Program-made: the position numbers and the translations under genes | Notes under the pieces: generated by a model | Seen by the model: only the letters and a program-made list of their open reading frames with translations | Database searches by the model: none | Told to the model about the DNA's origin: nothing | Source: Nitrospira sp. | Lineage (GTDB): Bacteria > Nitrospirota > Nitrospiria > Nitrospirales > Nitrospiraceae | Length of the DNA: 49,433 nucleotides | Assembly: GCA_005116965.1 (NCBI GenBank) | Contig: SWDG01000026.1 | Span: forward strand, 143,027-192,459 | Direction: 5' to 3' | Shown here: piece after piece, positions 37,361-46,116 of the stretch | Numbering within the stretch: position 1 is the stretch's first letter | Layout of the letters: every line of letters starts with the position of its first letter

Positions 37361-38238
37361 ATACTCCGGCCTGTGAGGTTTCGAAGGTAGCGGCGCTCGC
37401 TTCGGGCCAGCGGCTCGCCTCGTGCTTCTTCTAGAATTGGATCGAACACCCCTTCTGCTGTCAACGCCCTTACGGCGCCCAAAACCTCGCTGCTCAGAAT
37501 GCCTTCTTGTCCAAGCTTGTCGAGATAGGCAAAGGCGTCCGACAAGCTTTCTTTTTTCCGAGCATAATAATCACGCCCCCGGCGCTGATTACTGTAGGCC
37601 TCAAACTGTTCGCAGGCGACAAGAATCTCCGCCAATTGCCGCACCCATGCCGTCGCCTTCGCCAACCGTTCCGGGTAATAGTAATACAGCATCACCTGTT
37701 GCATCCAAGGTGTCCACTCAACGCCCAGTGCCTTCAACGTCGGCTTCACCGCACGCAATCGCCTGGCCAGGCGCCGCGCATAGCCCAACCGCATTTCGAT
37801 CTGCTCGACAGCCCATGAGTCCATGGCCACGCCGGAGGCCATCAGATCCTGGCGATACAACGACACGAAGGCTTCTGTCTCCCGGCCATACATCGTCCTC
37901 GGGTGAAGGGCGCGCCATTCACGAGGCCTCGTCGGAATACCCCGTTGCTTGGCCCAAGACCAAATGGTTCCAAAGAGTTGCCGATCAAGGCCGGCGCGGC
38001 CCAAGTCATGCAGTAGGCATGCAACGTGATAGAGCCGCACCCGATCGCGTGGATGTCCGAGGCGGTCGGCGACGGTCACACACATCTTCGCCGTTCGCAC
38101 GGCATGTGGCCGGTCATAGCCGCGGATTGTGCGCCCCGGTCGACGGGGGTGCGGATAATCATAGAGTGTCATGAGGGCCTTCGCGAGGGGACGGGAGACT
38201 TCCAGAGGTTTCGATCGACGAGAATCAGATAGAGCCAT
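37357..38238 (-). CDS. HD-domain protein, predicted metal-dependent phosphohydrolase
   Basis: This 293-residue protein has an HD signature: an upstream His in YDRPHAVRTAKMC, then LYHVACLLHDLGRAGLDR containing the HD pair (about 76-77), and a later His in EWRALHPRTMYGRE. These fit an HD or HD-GYP-like metal site without the GYP motif. The C-terminal half is helical and charged. The substrate is unknown; nucleotides or cyclic dinucleotides are common in this superfamily. It is the first gene of the long minus-strand operon ending in the proteasome genes. Confidence 0.82.
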   Translation of the reverse strand: MALSDSRRSKPLEVSRPLAKALMTLYDYPHPRRPGRTIRGYDRPHAVRTAKMCVTVADRLGHPRDRVRLYHVACLLHDLGRAGLDRQLFGTIWSWAKQRGIPTRPREWRALHPRTMYGRETEAFVSLYRQDLMASGVAMDSWAVEQIEMRLGYARRLARRLRAVKPTLKALGVEWTPWMQQVMLYYYYPERLAKATAWVRQLAEILVACEQFEAYSNQRRGRDYYARKKESLSDAFAYLDKLGQEGILSSEVLGAVRALTAEGVFDPILEEARGEPLARSERRYLRNLTGRSI

Positions 38239-38278
38239 AGTTCACCGTGCGAGCTGAACAACCGAACAGACCGTGGCG

Positions 38279-38308
38279 AGAATATCGTCGGCCGAAACAG
38301 TGTGTCAA
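38279..38308 (-). promoter_or_regulatory. Promoter of the HD-YjbQ-HtrA-proteasome operon
   Basis: A perfect TTGACA (38303-38308) and TATTCT (38279-38284) are separated by 18 bases on the minus strand. The predicted start near 38272 gives a leader of about 35 nt before the HD gene. No terminator-like hairpin was seen between this promoter and pafA. Confidence 0.6.
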
Positions 38309-38401
38309 GGCGACCCGAGAGAATCGGCTCGCTCCAATCCTACGGACTTTGCCCACGGACTTTGCTATGCTCAGCCATAGGACGCATATGAGAACATTCA
38401 G

Positions 38402-39043
38402 ATGATGAGTTGGGTACGACCATGGTGTCTCGCAGCGGCTTCAGCCATTGCCACGGAGCCGCTGTGCAGCTTCGCCGCATCACCGGACCATGCGACCGAT
38501 CTGACCGGACGCGTACAGGCCATCGTGACCTTGAAAAGTCGCGACAACTTCGTCAGCGAATATCGCTACGACGTGAGTGTCAGGAATCTCTCCCCGGACG
38601 CAATCATCGGAGACTCACTGGTCATCGTGCTGGACAAGATTACCAACTTGGCCGGCGAAGACCGAGAGGGGCTGACGGGAGAATCCTTCCTGAAACGATT
38701 CGACGTGCTGGACCAAGATGGCCAGACAGACGATGGGAAGCCATATTTCCGCATTCCAGCTGGGACTTCCCCCGACCTCGTCCCGCAAACCGATAGTCTG
38801 CCCGCCGTGGTCCGAATCAGGAATCGGGATTACGTGGCGGTCTTCACTCCTTCGTTCAAAGTGCTGGGACAGAAGCGGCCCCCTCCAGAGGCGAAGCGTG
38901 TGGAGTCCCCTCTATCTCCCACATCTCCGGCTCTTGGACCGTCTACCGCCACCAGTCGCAATGCCGTCGACAAGCTGATTCAGCTGCTGATCAAAAAAGG
39001 TGTGTTGACGGAAGAAGAGTGGCGCAAGGCCAATCAGCCATGA
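38402..39043 (+). CDS. Exported protein of unknown function
   Basis: This 213-residue protein has a plausible signal peptide (WCLAAASAIATEPLCSFAAS). The middle contains TGRVQAIVTLKSRDNFVSEY and YRYDVSVRNLSPDAIIGDSL, a predicted beta-rich domain. After a Pro-rich linker the C-terminus reads DKLIQLLIKKGVLTEEEWRK, similar to the short SHOCT-like helical motif. I recognise no specific family. It overlaps the next HIT gene by four bases. Confidence 0.7.
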   Translation: MMSWVRPWCLAAASAIATEPLCSFAASPDHATDLTGRVQAIVTLKSRDNFVSEYRYDVSVRNLSPDAIIGDSLVIVLDKITNLAGEDREGLTGESFLKRFDVLDQDGQTDDGKPYFRIPAGTSPDLVPQTDSLPAVVRIRNRDYVAVFTPSFKVLGQKRPPPEAKRVESPLSPTSPALGPSTATSRNAVDKLIQLLIKKGVLTEEEWRKANQP

Positions 39044-39468
39044 CGGACGCACCATGCAGGGCCTGCCAAGGAACCTGGCCGAGACAAGACCATTTCATCG
39101 CAGACCTCGGATTGTCGAAGGTCTATCTCCACGATGACCAGTTCTTCCCCGGATGGGCCGTCGTCGTGTTTCAACGTCATGCGACCGAGTTATTCCACCT
39201 GGCACTCACCGAGCGTTCTCAACTGATCGAAGAGGTCAGCCGAGTGGCTGAGATCTCGGCCACAGTCCACCAAGCAAAGAAAATGAACTACGAACTCCTC
39301 GGCAACCAACTCCCTCATATCCATTGGCATATCATTCCTCGTCTCGCGGGCGATCCCGCCCCACTGGAACCAGTATGGCGGGTACCGCACAGCCCCCTTC
39401 TTCTGACGGGAGCCGCACTGCATGAAGCTATCAACCGTCTAGCGCACCTTCTTCGCCTGGCCGGGTAA
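39040..39468 (+). CDS. HIT family hydrolase (second copy)
   Basis: This 142-residue protein ends its core with the histidine triad PHIHWHIIPRLAGDP, following NYELLGNQLPH. An N-terminal CRACQGTW pair of Cys may bind metal. The sequence differs from the HinT-like protein of the his cluster and is closer to Fhit/diadenosine-hydrolase-type members. The ATG at 39040 overlaps the upstream stop (ATGA). Confidence 0.9.
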   Translation: MTDAPCRACQGTWPRQDHFIADLGLSKVYLHDDQFFPGWAVVVFQRHATELFHLALTERSQLIEEVSRVAEISATVHQAKKMNYELLGNQLPHIHWHIIPRLAGDPAPLEPVWRVPHSPLLLTGAALHEAINRLAHLLRLAG

Positions 39469-39549
39469 ACCCGTTCGTCCCGCATCCCCCGCATAGATGA
39501 TATAATTGAACACCATCATGGCTCTCTGTCGAGGCGTGAAACTTTTCTG

Positions 39550-40761
39550 ATGCGTCCCAGATCCATACTGTTGGTCGTCACTGTCGCCGCGACTGTGTGC
39601 TCTTCGTCTCTCGCCCGTTCTCATTCACCGAGTGAACACAATCCCTCCGAATCATCCGAAGCGTCTGGGTCAATTTCCGGATTAGGGTTCAACAAGCCAG
39701 CCGATGCGATGACAGAGATTGCATCATTGCGTCGAACGGTCCGTCTCTTACCGAACGACCCAGACTACCGGCTACAACTCGCCGGAGCCCTTCTTCGTGT
39801 CGGCGATCTGGATGCCGCCGTTGAGGAATGTCGAGCGGCTATTACATTGCAACCGGATGATGGAAACGCCCATCTCCAGCTTGGCCTCATGCTCATGGCG
39901 AAACAAGAATGGCGAGCCGCCGCTTCCGCTCTGGGAGAAGCCATCCGACTGGAACCGGACCTATCCCACGCTCACTACAGCCTTGGAAGCGTACAGTACT
40001 CACTCGGCAATGTGACGGCTGCGGTTGAGTCCTATCGACGAACGCTTGAGCTGCGCCCTCTGTTCCCTGACGCACACTACCGACTTGCGTTGTTACTGAG
40101 AGTGACTGGACGCACACGAGAAGCCGCGCAACATCTAGAAACGGCAGCGGCCGGTGGGGTACCTCAGGCCCGATTATTCCTCGGCAATGCCTACCAAACC
40201 GGACAGGGCGTCGAGAAAAACCTCGGTTTGGCGTTTTTTTGGTGGATGCAGGCAGCCGACCTTGGCCAGCAAACCGCCGCCAACTCGTTGTCCAAGGTGC
40301 GGCGCCAAGCGCTGTCCTCTGAATCGACGAAACAGCGACGCGTGGAATTCCAAAGCGCATTGCAGATCTACCGCAACACACTTTGGAACGACTTTCCTGA
40401 TATCAGTCGTCCGAGTGAGCCGCAATCGTTGGGGGAAATCCTTCTCGAACAGAACCGTGCGGAAGACGCGGTTCCAGTACTTTTAAAGGAATGCTTCGCA
40501 TTGAGTGAAGAGGCCCATGCTGAACTCGCCACACTCTACGAAGCCGGATGGGATCAGTATTTGAAACCCTTCGATAAAAACATTCTGACTTGTTTTCAAA
40601 CGACTTCGGCAGACGGCTTCACCCCGGCGAAGAAAATCCTGGCTCGTATCTATGCCAAGGGGCTCGGTCTCGATGCCGACATCCCGAAAGCGAAGGCTCT
40701 CCTCAAGGGTCTCCCGAAACAAGACACACAATTCTTGCTCGATGAGCTAGGATTCCACTAG
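39550..40761 (+). CDS. Exported TPR/Sel1-repeat protein
   Basis: This 403-residue protein has a signal peptide (ILLVVTVAATVCSSSLARS). It has several TPR units: DPDYRLQLAGALLRVGDLDA, GNAHLQLGLMLMAKQEWRAA, SHAHYSLGSVQYSLGNVTAA and DAHYRLALLLRVTGRTREAA. Sel1-like repeats follow (ARLFLGNAYQTGQGVEKNLG and later AKKILARIYAKGLGLDADIP). It ends four bases before the CHASE2/sigma-54 activator gene, so the two are co-transcribed. It may sense or relay an envelope signal for that regulator, but this is inference from position. A TATAAT box at 39501-39506 lacks a good -35 partner. Confidence 0.85.
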   Translation: MRPRSILLVVTVAATVCSSSLARSHSPSEHNPSESSEASGSISGLGFNKPADAMTEIASLRRTVRLLPNDPDYRLQLAGALLRVGDLDAAVEECRAAITLQPDDGNAHLQLGLMLMAKQEWRAAASALGEAIRLEPDLSHAHYSLGSVQYSLGNVTAAVESYRRTLELRPLFPDAHYRLALLLRVTGRTREAAQHLETAAAGGVPQARLFLGNAYQTGQGVEKNLGLAFFWWMQAADLGQQTAANSLSKVRRQALSSESTKQRRVEFQSALQIYRNTLWNDFPDISRPSEPQSLGEILLEQNRAEDAVPVLLKECFALSEEAHAELATLYEAGWDQYLKPFDKNILTCFQTTSADGFTPAKKILARIYAKGLGLDADIPKAKALLKGLPKQDTQFLLDELGFH

Positions 40762-40765
40762 CCGT

Positions 40766-43417
40766 ATGCTGGACCGGCAGAAATTCTGGCGCCTGTTCAT
40801 CTCGTCGCTTCCTCTGCAAGCGTTAGGCATCGGCTTGCTAACCACGCTCCTATCGGCGATGCTGTGGTCCGCCGCCCCTGCTACCTTTACGGCGCTGGAT
40901 TACACCGTCTACGACACCTGGCTTCGCCACCGCACGACCACCCAGGTGAGCCCCTCGCTGACTATCGTGACTCGCGACGTAGCCAGTGAAGAACGATTCG
41001 GGAGGGGTCTTTGGGATCGCGGCATCCTCGCTCAGTTGATTGTGACGATCCATGAGGCCGGCGCCGCAGTCATCGGCCTAGACCATCGCCTAGACTATGC
41101 AAGCCCTGCTCAACTTGGGGGAGCCGCAAGCGATGCGCTCTTCCTTGAAGCGCTCCGTGCGGCATCTCCCGTTGTCCTAATTCAGGATCCCGATTCAGTT
41201 CTGTTGGCCGACTCCGCAATCTATGGACACGTCACAGTCACGAGTGATCTCGATCACATATCCCGTCACATTCCATCGTCTATCAGAATCGGAGCTCAAA
41301 CCGTTCCGGCGTTCAGTTCGATCCTGTCCGATATCTTTCACCGACACACCGCCACACTCCCACAGTCTTTTTCGAGCCACTCGGATGCCGACGTTCTGAT
41401 CAACATCGTCGGCGACGGATCGCTGACGGCCCTTCAGCCGATCCCTTTATCATCAGTTTGGAGCGCCGTCGAACGGCACGACGAACCACTGTTGGCCTCC
41501 TGGTTCAAGGACAAAGCCGTAGTGATCCGATCAAGTCCTGAAGGCTCGGAGACATGGCTCTTACCCTCCAACTCCACAGTCGACGGTTTGACCGCCCACC
41601 TCCATGTCGTGAATGCCTTCCTCAACCATAAACGGATCAACTCACTCGGCTGGTTCGGCTGCTTCACCGTCACCATCGTGCTAGCCTCACTGGCTTCCTG
41701 GAGCCTCTTACAGTTTCGTGGGATGATGGGCCTCTTGCTTGCCGGTGCCATCGTTGTTGGGTATGGGGCACTGGCCGCCGCGATGTTGAACTGGGCATCT
41801 CTCGTGATGCCGATTGCCACCCCGCTCGCCGCCTCATTCTCCGTCTTCATCAGCGCCGCTGTATGGGTGAATCTAACGGCAAGCCAACGTCTGATCCTGC
41901 TTGAACGTGACATGATCCGCATCCAACAAGAGTCTGCTGCCGTGAGAGAAGCGTTTGTTCTGCATGAGGATCGAGCGGAAGCTCTTCAAGAAGATTTAGA
42001 CACCGCTAACGCGGCCATAGCTTTTTCGATCGGCCAACAGGAAGAGTTGACCAGAACGACCGACTTACTGCGCCTCCAAATCGCCGAAGCTCAGAGTCAG
42101 GAACAGAATGCTCGTCTACACCTACAGGAACTGGAACGACAGCTCGGCGATCTCCGGGCAGCAAGCACCGTCTCAAGCACCATCGGCGATGCAGAACTCA
42201 ACCGCCTTCAAGTCGAATCCCGCCAATTCGGCATCCTCACCCAGGATCGCTCTCTGCTGCGGTTGTTTCACGACGTGAAGAAAAGCGCCAAGTCTCCGTT
42301 GACCGTCCTCCTTCTCGGAGAACCAGGCACCGGGAAAGAGCTCTTCGCCCATGCCATCCACCGGCTCAGTCCACGATCGGGAAAGACCTTCATCGCCGTC
42401 AACATGGCCGCCATTTCTCCTGAGCTGTTTGAGAGTGAGCTCTTCGGCCACATGAGAGGCAGCTTCACCGGGGCGACGGGTGACCGTCGTGGCTATTTCG
42501 GTCTCGCCGACCATGGCACGATCTTTCTTGACGAGATCGGCGACCTTCGGATGGATCATCAGAGCAAACTGCTGCGAGTGCTTCAGGACAAATCATTCTA
42601 TCGAGTAGGCGCCACCACCCCGACGACGGTAGACGTTCGCATCGTGGCCGCGACTAATCGCGACTTACAGAAAGGCGTGTCGGAGGGATGGTTTCGAGAA
42701 GACCTGTACTTCCGGCTGAACGGGATGGTCTTCCATCTCCCACCGCTGCGTGAGCGTACCGGAGACATTCCGCTGCTCGCTGACATCTTCCTCAACCAGC
42801 TTGCCGAGCAAATCGGGAAACCTGTTTCTCAGCTGAGGAATGAAGCACTTCGTGCATTGACCGAGCATGACTGGAAAGGAAATGTGCGGGAGCTCCGCCA
42901 CTGTTTGGAACAGGCCATCACGCTGAACGATGGACCACTATTAAGCAGAGACTCACTCAGGCTTAGCGACGAGCACGGACAAGCCAGAGGACGTATCGGC
43001 CAGACGGTTCCCGACCTAGCCGGTGATGCCGCAGTCCTGACCTGTCTGCGCCGACATGGCTTCGACATGCAGTCCACGGCCAAAACGCTTGGATGGGACC
43101 GCAGCACAGTGACACAGCGTTTAAAGGGGCTCTGCTTCCAGGCGCTCGTTGAAGCCAACGGCGATCAGGCCAAGGCTGCGCTGACCATCGCAGGCGACTC
43201 TAGTCACCTGCGAACCGTTGAGCTCAAACTGATGGACTACTATGATCACCTACGATCCGTCATCGAACCATTCCCGACCGCCGAAGACGCGCTGGTTGAT
43301 TGCAGACGGCGTTTCAAGAACCTTCCGGAACGCCACTTCTCATCGGTCGAAACACTGGTGCGGCGACACTTCCAACAGAATCGACCGGTTCCGCATGGAC
43401 AAACACAACGAGCCTAG
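40766..43417 (+). CDS. Membrane-anchored CHASE2 sensor fused to a sigma-54-dependent transcription activator
   Basis: This 883-residue fusion begins with one TM segment (about 17-35), then a periplasmic CHASE2-like domain (TALDYTVYDTWLRHRTTTQ onward, to about 295), then three TM helices (about 298-372) and a coiled coil (about 375-475). The AAA+ sigma-54 interaction module follows: Walker A LLLGEPGTGKELFAHAI (about 520), FGHMRGSFTGATGDRRG, Walker B GTIFLDEIGD and an arginine-finger region FREDLYFRLNGM. A Fis-type helix-turn-helix is near 755-790 (MQSTAKTLGWDRSTVTQRLK). The sigma-54-contact loop is GSFTGA instead of GAFTGA (565-570). It would activate sigma-54 promoters from the membrane. No kinase or receiver domain is present. 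Confidence 0.9.
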   Translation: MLDRQKFWRLFISSLPLQALGIGLLTTLLSAMLWSAAPATFTALDYTVYDTWLRHRTTTQVSPSLTIVTRDVASEERFGRGLWDRGILAQLIVTIHEAGAAVIGLDHRLDYASPAQLGGAASDALFLEALRAASPVVLIQDPDSVLLADSAIYGHVTVTSDLDHISRHIPSSIRIGAQTVPAFSSILSDIFHRHTATLPQSFSSHSDADVLINIVGDGSLTALQPIPLSSVWSAVERHDEPLLASWFKDKAVVIRSSPEGSETWLLPSNSTVDGLTAHLHVVNAFLNHKRINSLGWFGCFTVTIVLASLASWSLLQFRGMMGLLLAGAIVVGYGALAAAMLNWASLVMPIATPLAASFSVFISAAVWVNLTASQRLILLERDMIRIQQESAAVREAFVLHEDRAEALQEDLDTANAAIAFSIGQQEELTRTTDLLRLQIAEAQSQEQNARLHLQELERQLGDLRAASTVSSTIGDAELNRLQVESRQFGILTQDRSLLRLFHDVKKSAKSPLTVLLLGEPGTGKELFAHAIHRLSPRSGKTFIAVNMAAISPELFESELFGHMRGSFTGATGDRRGYFGLADHGTIFLDEIGDLRMDHQSKLLRVLQDKSFYRVGATTPTTVDVRIVAATNRDLQKGVSEGWFREDLYFRLNGMVFHLPPLRERTGDIPLLADIFLNQLAEQIGKPVSQLRNEALRALTEHDWKGNVRELRHCLEQAITLNDGPLLSRDSLRLSDEHGQARGRIGQTVPDLAGDAAVLTCLRRHGFDMQSTAKTLGWDRSTVTQRLKGLCFQALVEANGDQAKAALTIAGDSSHLRTVELKLMDYYDHLRSVIEPFPTAEDALVDCRRRFKNLPERHFSSVETLVRRHFQQNRPVPHGQTQRA

Positions 43418-43458
43418 ACCTTCTCCCCCACACGAACAGTCCACGCGGACAGCGCAGA

Positions 43459-43875
43459 TTAAAACGTGTTGCATACAGTGGTTTTGACGCGAAGCACCGC
43501 TTCCTGCTGGAAGCGTGATTTGTAGGATGCGATAATTTCCTGAACGGCCTTGTTCGGTATTGGATCATCCGGATGAACAAGGCTCAGGACATACGATGGC
43601 TCGCGAATAATCTGACCTGAAGCTAAACGCCATTGGCCGGACGCCGGCCAAGTCGAGAGGCCTTCTGGGAAGCGCGGAGTCACCGTTTCGCTCAGGAATT
43701 GTGTCCACTCTTCAGGCGTCACGTGACCGGATGGCGTCTCTGTCCCGAAGTACAGTAACTCCTGCATCGCCCTCCGACCGTCGTCGCCGCACTGACTCGC
43801 CTGCATTGCCCCACAGCCCACAAGCGACACGAGAAGAAATAGAGCCACCACCAAAGTTCGATACCGGTTTTGCAT
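43459..43875 (-). CDS. DUF3574-type lipoprotein
   Basis: From ATG at 43875 this is a 138-residue lipoprotein precursor (TLVVALFLLVSLVGCG, lipobox LVGC). The mature part matches DUF3574: LLYFGTETPSGHVTPEEWTQ, VTPRFPEGLSTWPASGQWRL and REPSYVLSLVHPDD. Function is unknown. The frame stays open to 43959, but the added residues have no signal character. It follows the DUF2235 gene closely, by 4-88 bases depending on the start. Confidence 0.85.
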   Translation of the reverse strand: MQNRYRTLVVALFLLVSLVGCGAMQASQCGDDGRRAMQELLYFGTETPSGHVTPEEWTQFLSETVTPRFPEGLSTWPASGQWRLASGQIIREPSYVLSLVHPDDPIPNKAVQEIIASYKSRFQQEAVLRVKTTVCNTF

Positions 43876-43962
43876 GGTTATCGCAGTTCTGCGATCGCCG
43901 TTCTCCGATACAGATGAATAATAAGATCTCATCGTCCGCAGCTGTACTGACTCCGTCACGCA

Positions 43963-45546
43963 TCACCCCACTCTTGCCACCTTATGTGCTGGTTCAGACC
44001 CTCGTTGAATTTGGCTGTCGGAGAAGATTGTTCGTAGCGCTTCCCGACGGCGTTGCCAATAGTTCTGAGCCGCCGACTCCATTCTCGCATCGACTCGCTT
44101 GGACCATCCCCATACCAATAACCCGACACAGGCATAGATGGCGCCAATGATGAGATTGGGATACGAACACCATTGAGCAATAGCCTCGGTAACCTGTGGA
44201 AACGGTGGCAACGCATGCCACCAACCGACGGCTGGTATCGAGGCCGCGACGAAGGTATAGTATGACATCTTCCCACTTCTGACTGTTCCAGCCATGCCCT
44301 CAAGTAACGATTCGTTTTTCGGCGGACCAGCGACCGAATGTGCACCGTGCGGCACCTGTCTTTCAATCGCCCACAGAGTCTGATCCGACGGCCATGACCG
44401 CTCATCGTTCGTCCGGACCACCTCATAGTGATGCGGAAGGTTGATCGGCGCATACCTTCCGGTTCCGTTGGCGACACGCTCGAATACACTGATGTGGATC
44501 TTCGGGCACGCGATGTTGTGGGCGTGACAGAGTTTGACGAGGTCGCGCGGTTCCCACCGATAATACACACCTAATCCAGCGCGGGCGTCATAGAGCTCGT
44601 CGTGGACATCCTGATGCGTGTGCACGTATTCGCGATCAGCCTTGATAAAGCGTAACCCGCACCGTTCCGCCTCGGCCATCATCCAGTCCAAGGCCACGAG
44701 AGACATGCCGTGCTTCACATAGCCGCCGCCCACATTGGAATGCACGCCTGCGAACCACACCTGATCCACTTGAGCCGCCGGAATCCCCTTCTCGTTCCAC
44801 AATTCCGGGTAGAAGGTTCGGCGGTCATCGTCGATCGATAAGGCATGACAGGCTCGTTTAATGCGGCTGCTTGGCGTCAATTCGGAAAACCGCATGGGGT
44901 AGATCCAGTTGAAGAGGGCGCGCAGTTCCTCAAACGGCATTCCGACCGCCCCGACCGTATCCCACACTCCGACAAAATCTATGGTCACCGCCCCATCAGG
45001 GACATATTCATCGTGGATAATAGCGCCACACGCTTCGCGCCGCGTGCGGTCTTGCTTGGCCATATCGGACGACGGCTGATTTTTTCGTCGCTCCCCTTCG
45101 GTCACCCGCTGGAACGCCTCTCGACGAAAGGCTGTCCAGCATTCATTCACACGATTCGTGAGTACATCATGATCCACCTTCTTGAGGTCTAAAATGCCGC
45201 AGTACTGAATAAGCCCCGAGAGGGCCCGGACCGTATAGGCACCCCGGCTAAATCCGAAGAGGAAAATGTGATCGCCAGGCTCATAGACATGGATTAGCTC
45301 CGTGTAGAGATCCTTGACGTTCTTGCGAAAGCCGTAACCGAACGCCCCACCGATCAGCTTGACTGGAGCCAAGCTCGAGGTACCCACTCCATCGTCATAA
45401 AACGCGACCTGCGGCGTTAAGCTCTCATCGTACTTATGCCCTTGAATGTCGATGGCCTCGTACAGCTTAAAGACGTTGGTCCCTCGCGCCTTGATCGCGG
45501 TATTACCTGTTCCATCCGAACACAGGACGATGTTTTTTCCTGACAT
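43963..45546 (-). CDS. DUF2235 alpha/beta hydrolase (Tle1-like)
   Basis: This 527-residue protein starts KNIVLCSDGTGNTAIKARGT, the DUF2235 signature, with FLFGFSRGAYTVRALSGLI holding the GxSxG nucleophile (about residue 99). Asp and His candidates lie in IDFVGVWDTVGAVG and VWFAGVHSNVGGGY. A hydrophobic segment near the C-terminus (PNLIIGAIYACVGLLVWGW) probably anchors it in a membrane. DUF2235 includes the type VI secretion phospholipase Tle1, but no T6SS gene is nearby, so an effector role is unproven. GGAGG lies upstream of the ATG. Confidence 0.87.
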   Translation of the reverse strand: MSGKNIVLCSDGTGNTAIKARGTNVFKLYEAIDIQGHKYDESLTPQVAFYDDGVGTSSLAPVKLIGGAFGYGFRKNVKDLYTELIHVYEPGDHIFLFGFSRGAYTVRALSGLIQYCGILDLKKVDHDVLTNRVNECWTAFRREAFQRVTEGERRKNQPSSDMAKQDRTRREACGAIIHDEYVPDGAVTIDFVGVWDTVGAVGMPFEELRALFNWIYPMRFSELTPSSRIKRACHALSIDDDRRTFYPELWNEKGIPAAQVDQVWFAGVHSNVGGGYVKHGMSLVALDWMMAEAERCGLRFIKADREYVHTHQDVHDELYDARAGLGVYYRWEPRDLVKLCHAHNIACPKIHISVFERVANGTGRYAPINLPHHYEVVRTNDERSWPSDQTLWAIERQVPHGAHSVAGPPKNESLLEGMAGTVRSGKMSYYTFVAASIPAVGWWHALPPFPQVTEAIAQWCSYPNLIIGAIYACVGLLVWGWSKRVDARMESAAQNYWQRRREALRTIFSDSQIQRGSEPAHKVARVG

Positions 45547-46116
45547 AGGGCCTCCCCCCTCTTTGTTTATCTGTTCACGAAATAGCTCCGTCGCTGGCTC
45601 CCCATGACAATAGAACGTTCTACTTACAGTGGCAGCAAGCCTTGTACCAGTCGGAATGGGGCAAGAATCTCCTTGTATGCTGAAACCTTACGAAACGAAG
45701 CGGCAGTGAGAAACCAACTTGACCGCCCAGACTGTATCGATACAGATAAAGGGGTGTATCGGAATGGATTCACCACTAACCTGGGTGGAAGATCAGGGTT
45801 ACTGTATCGTCCAACAGATTTCTCGATCGCTTCTTACGGGTACTCTTGAAAACTATCGATCATTCACGAAACGGCTGGCAAACGGGAAGGCAGCCGCTTC
45901 TCTGTCTATCACTACCATGGTATGGGAGAAAAGGTCGGCTAGCGATGGAGTGCGAGATAATCACATCCGGATAACCTGGACAATCGCCCTCAAATAGCCG
46001 AGAACGGAGCTGCTCACGACAACTGATAGGCTACCGTTCCCAAATTCACGACGCCTGGCTGGCAAGAATGATGTGGTCTGAGTGTGGGGTGCGGTTTCCC
46101 GAAGTGAATGCGGATA
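45547..46116. other. 570-bp non-coding region with palindromes
   Basis: This stretch lies between the DUF2235 gene and the end of the sulfatase-like gene. It has perfect palindromes TAGAACGTTCTA (45611-45622) and CTGTATCGATACAG (45732-45745) and two further TGTATCG copies (45755-45761, 45803-45809). A weak plus-strand frame from ATG 45764 to 45997 (77 codons, AAAGGGG upstream) resembles nothing I know and is probably not a gene. It should also hold the promoter of the DUF2235 gene, which I could not place. Confidence 0.5.

Noticed and set aside
45719-45997. Possible small plus-strand gene in the 570-bp gap
   Set aside because: No recognisable domain, only a moderate ribosome site, and an odd composition; too weak to call.
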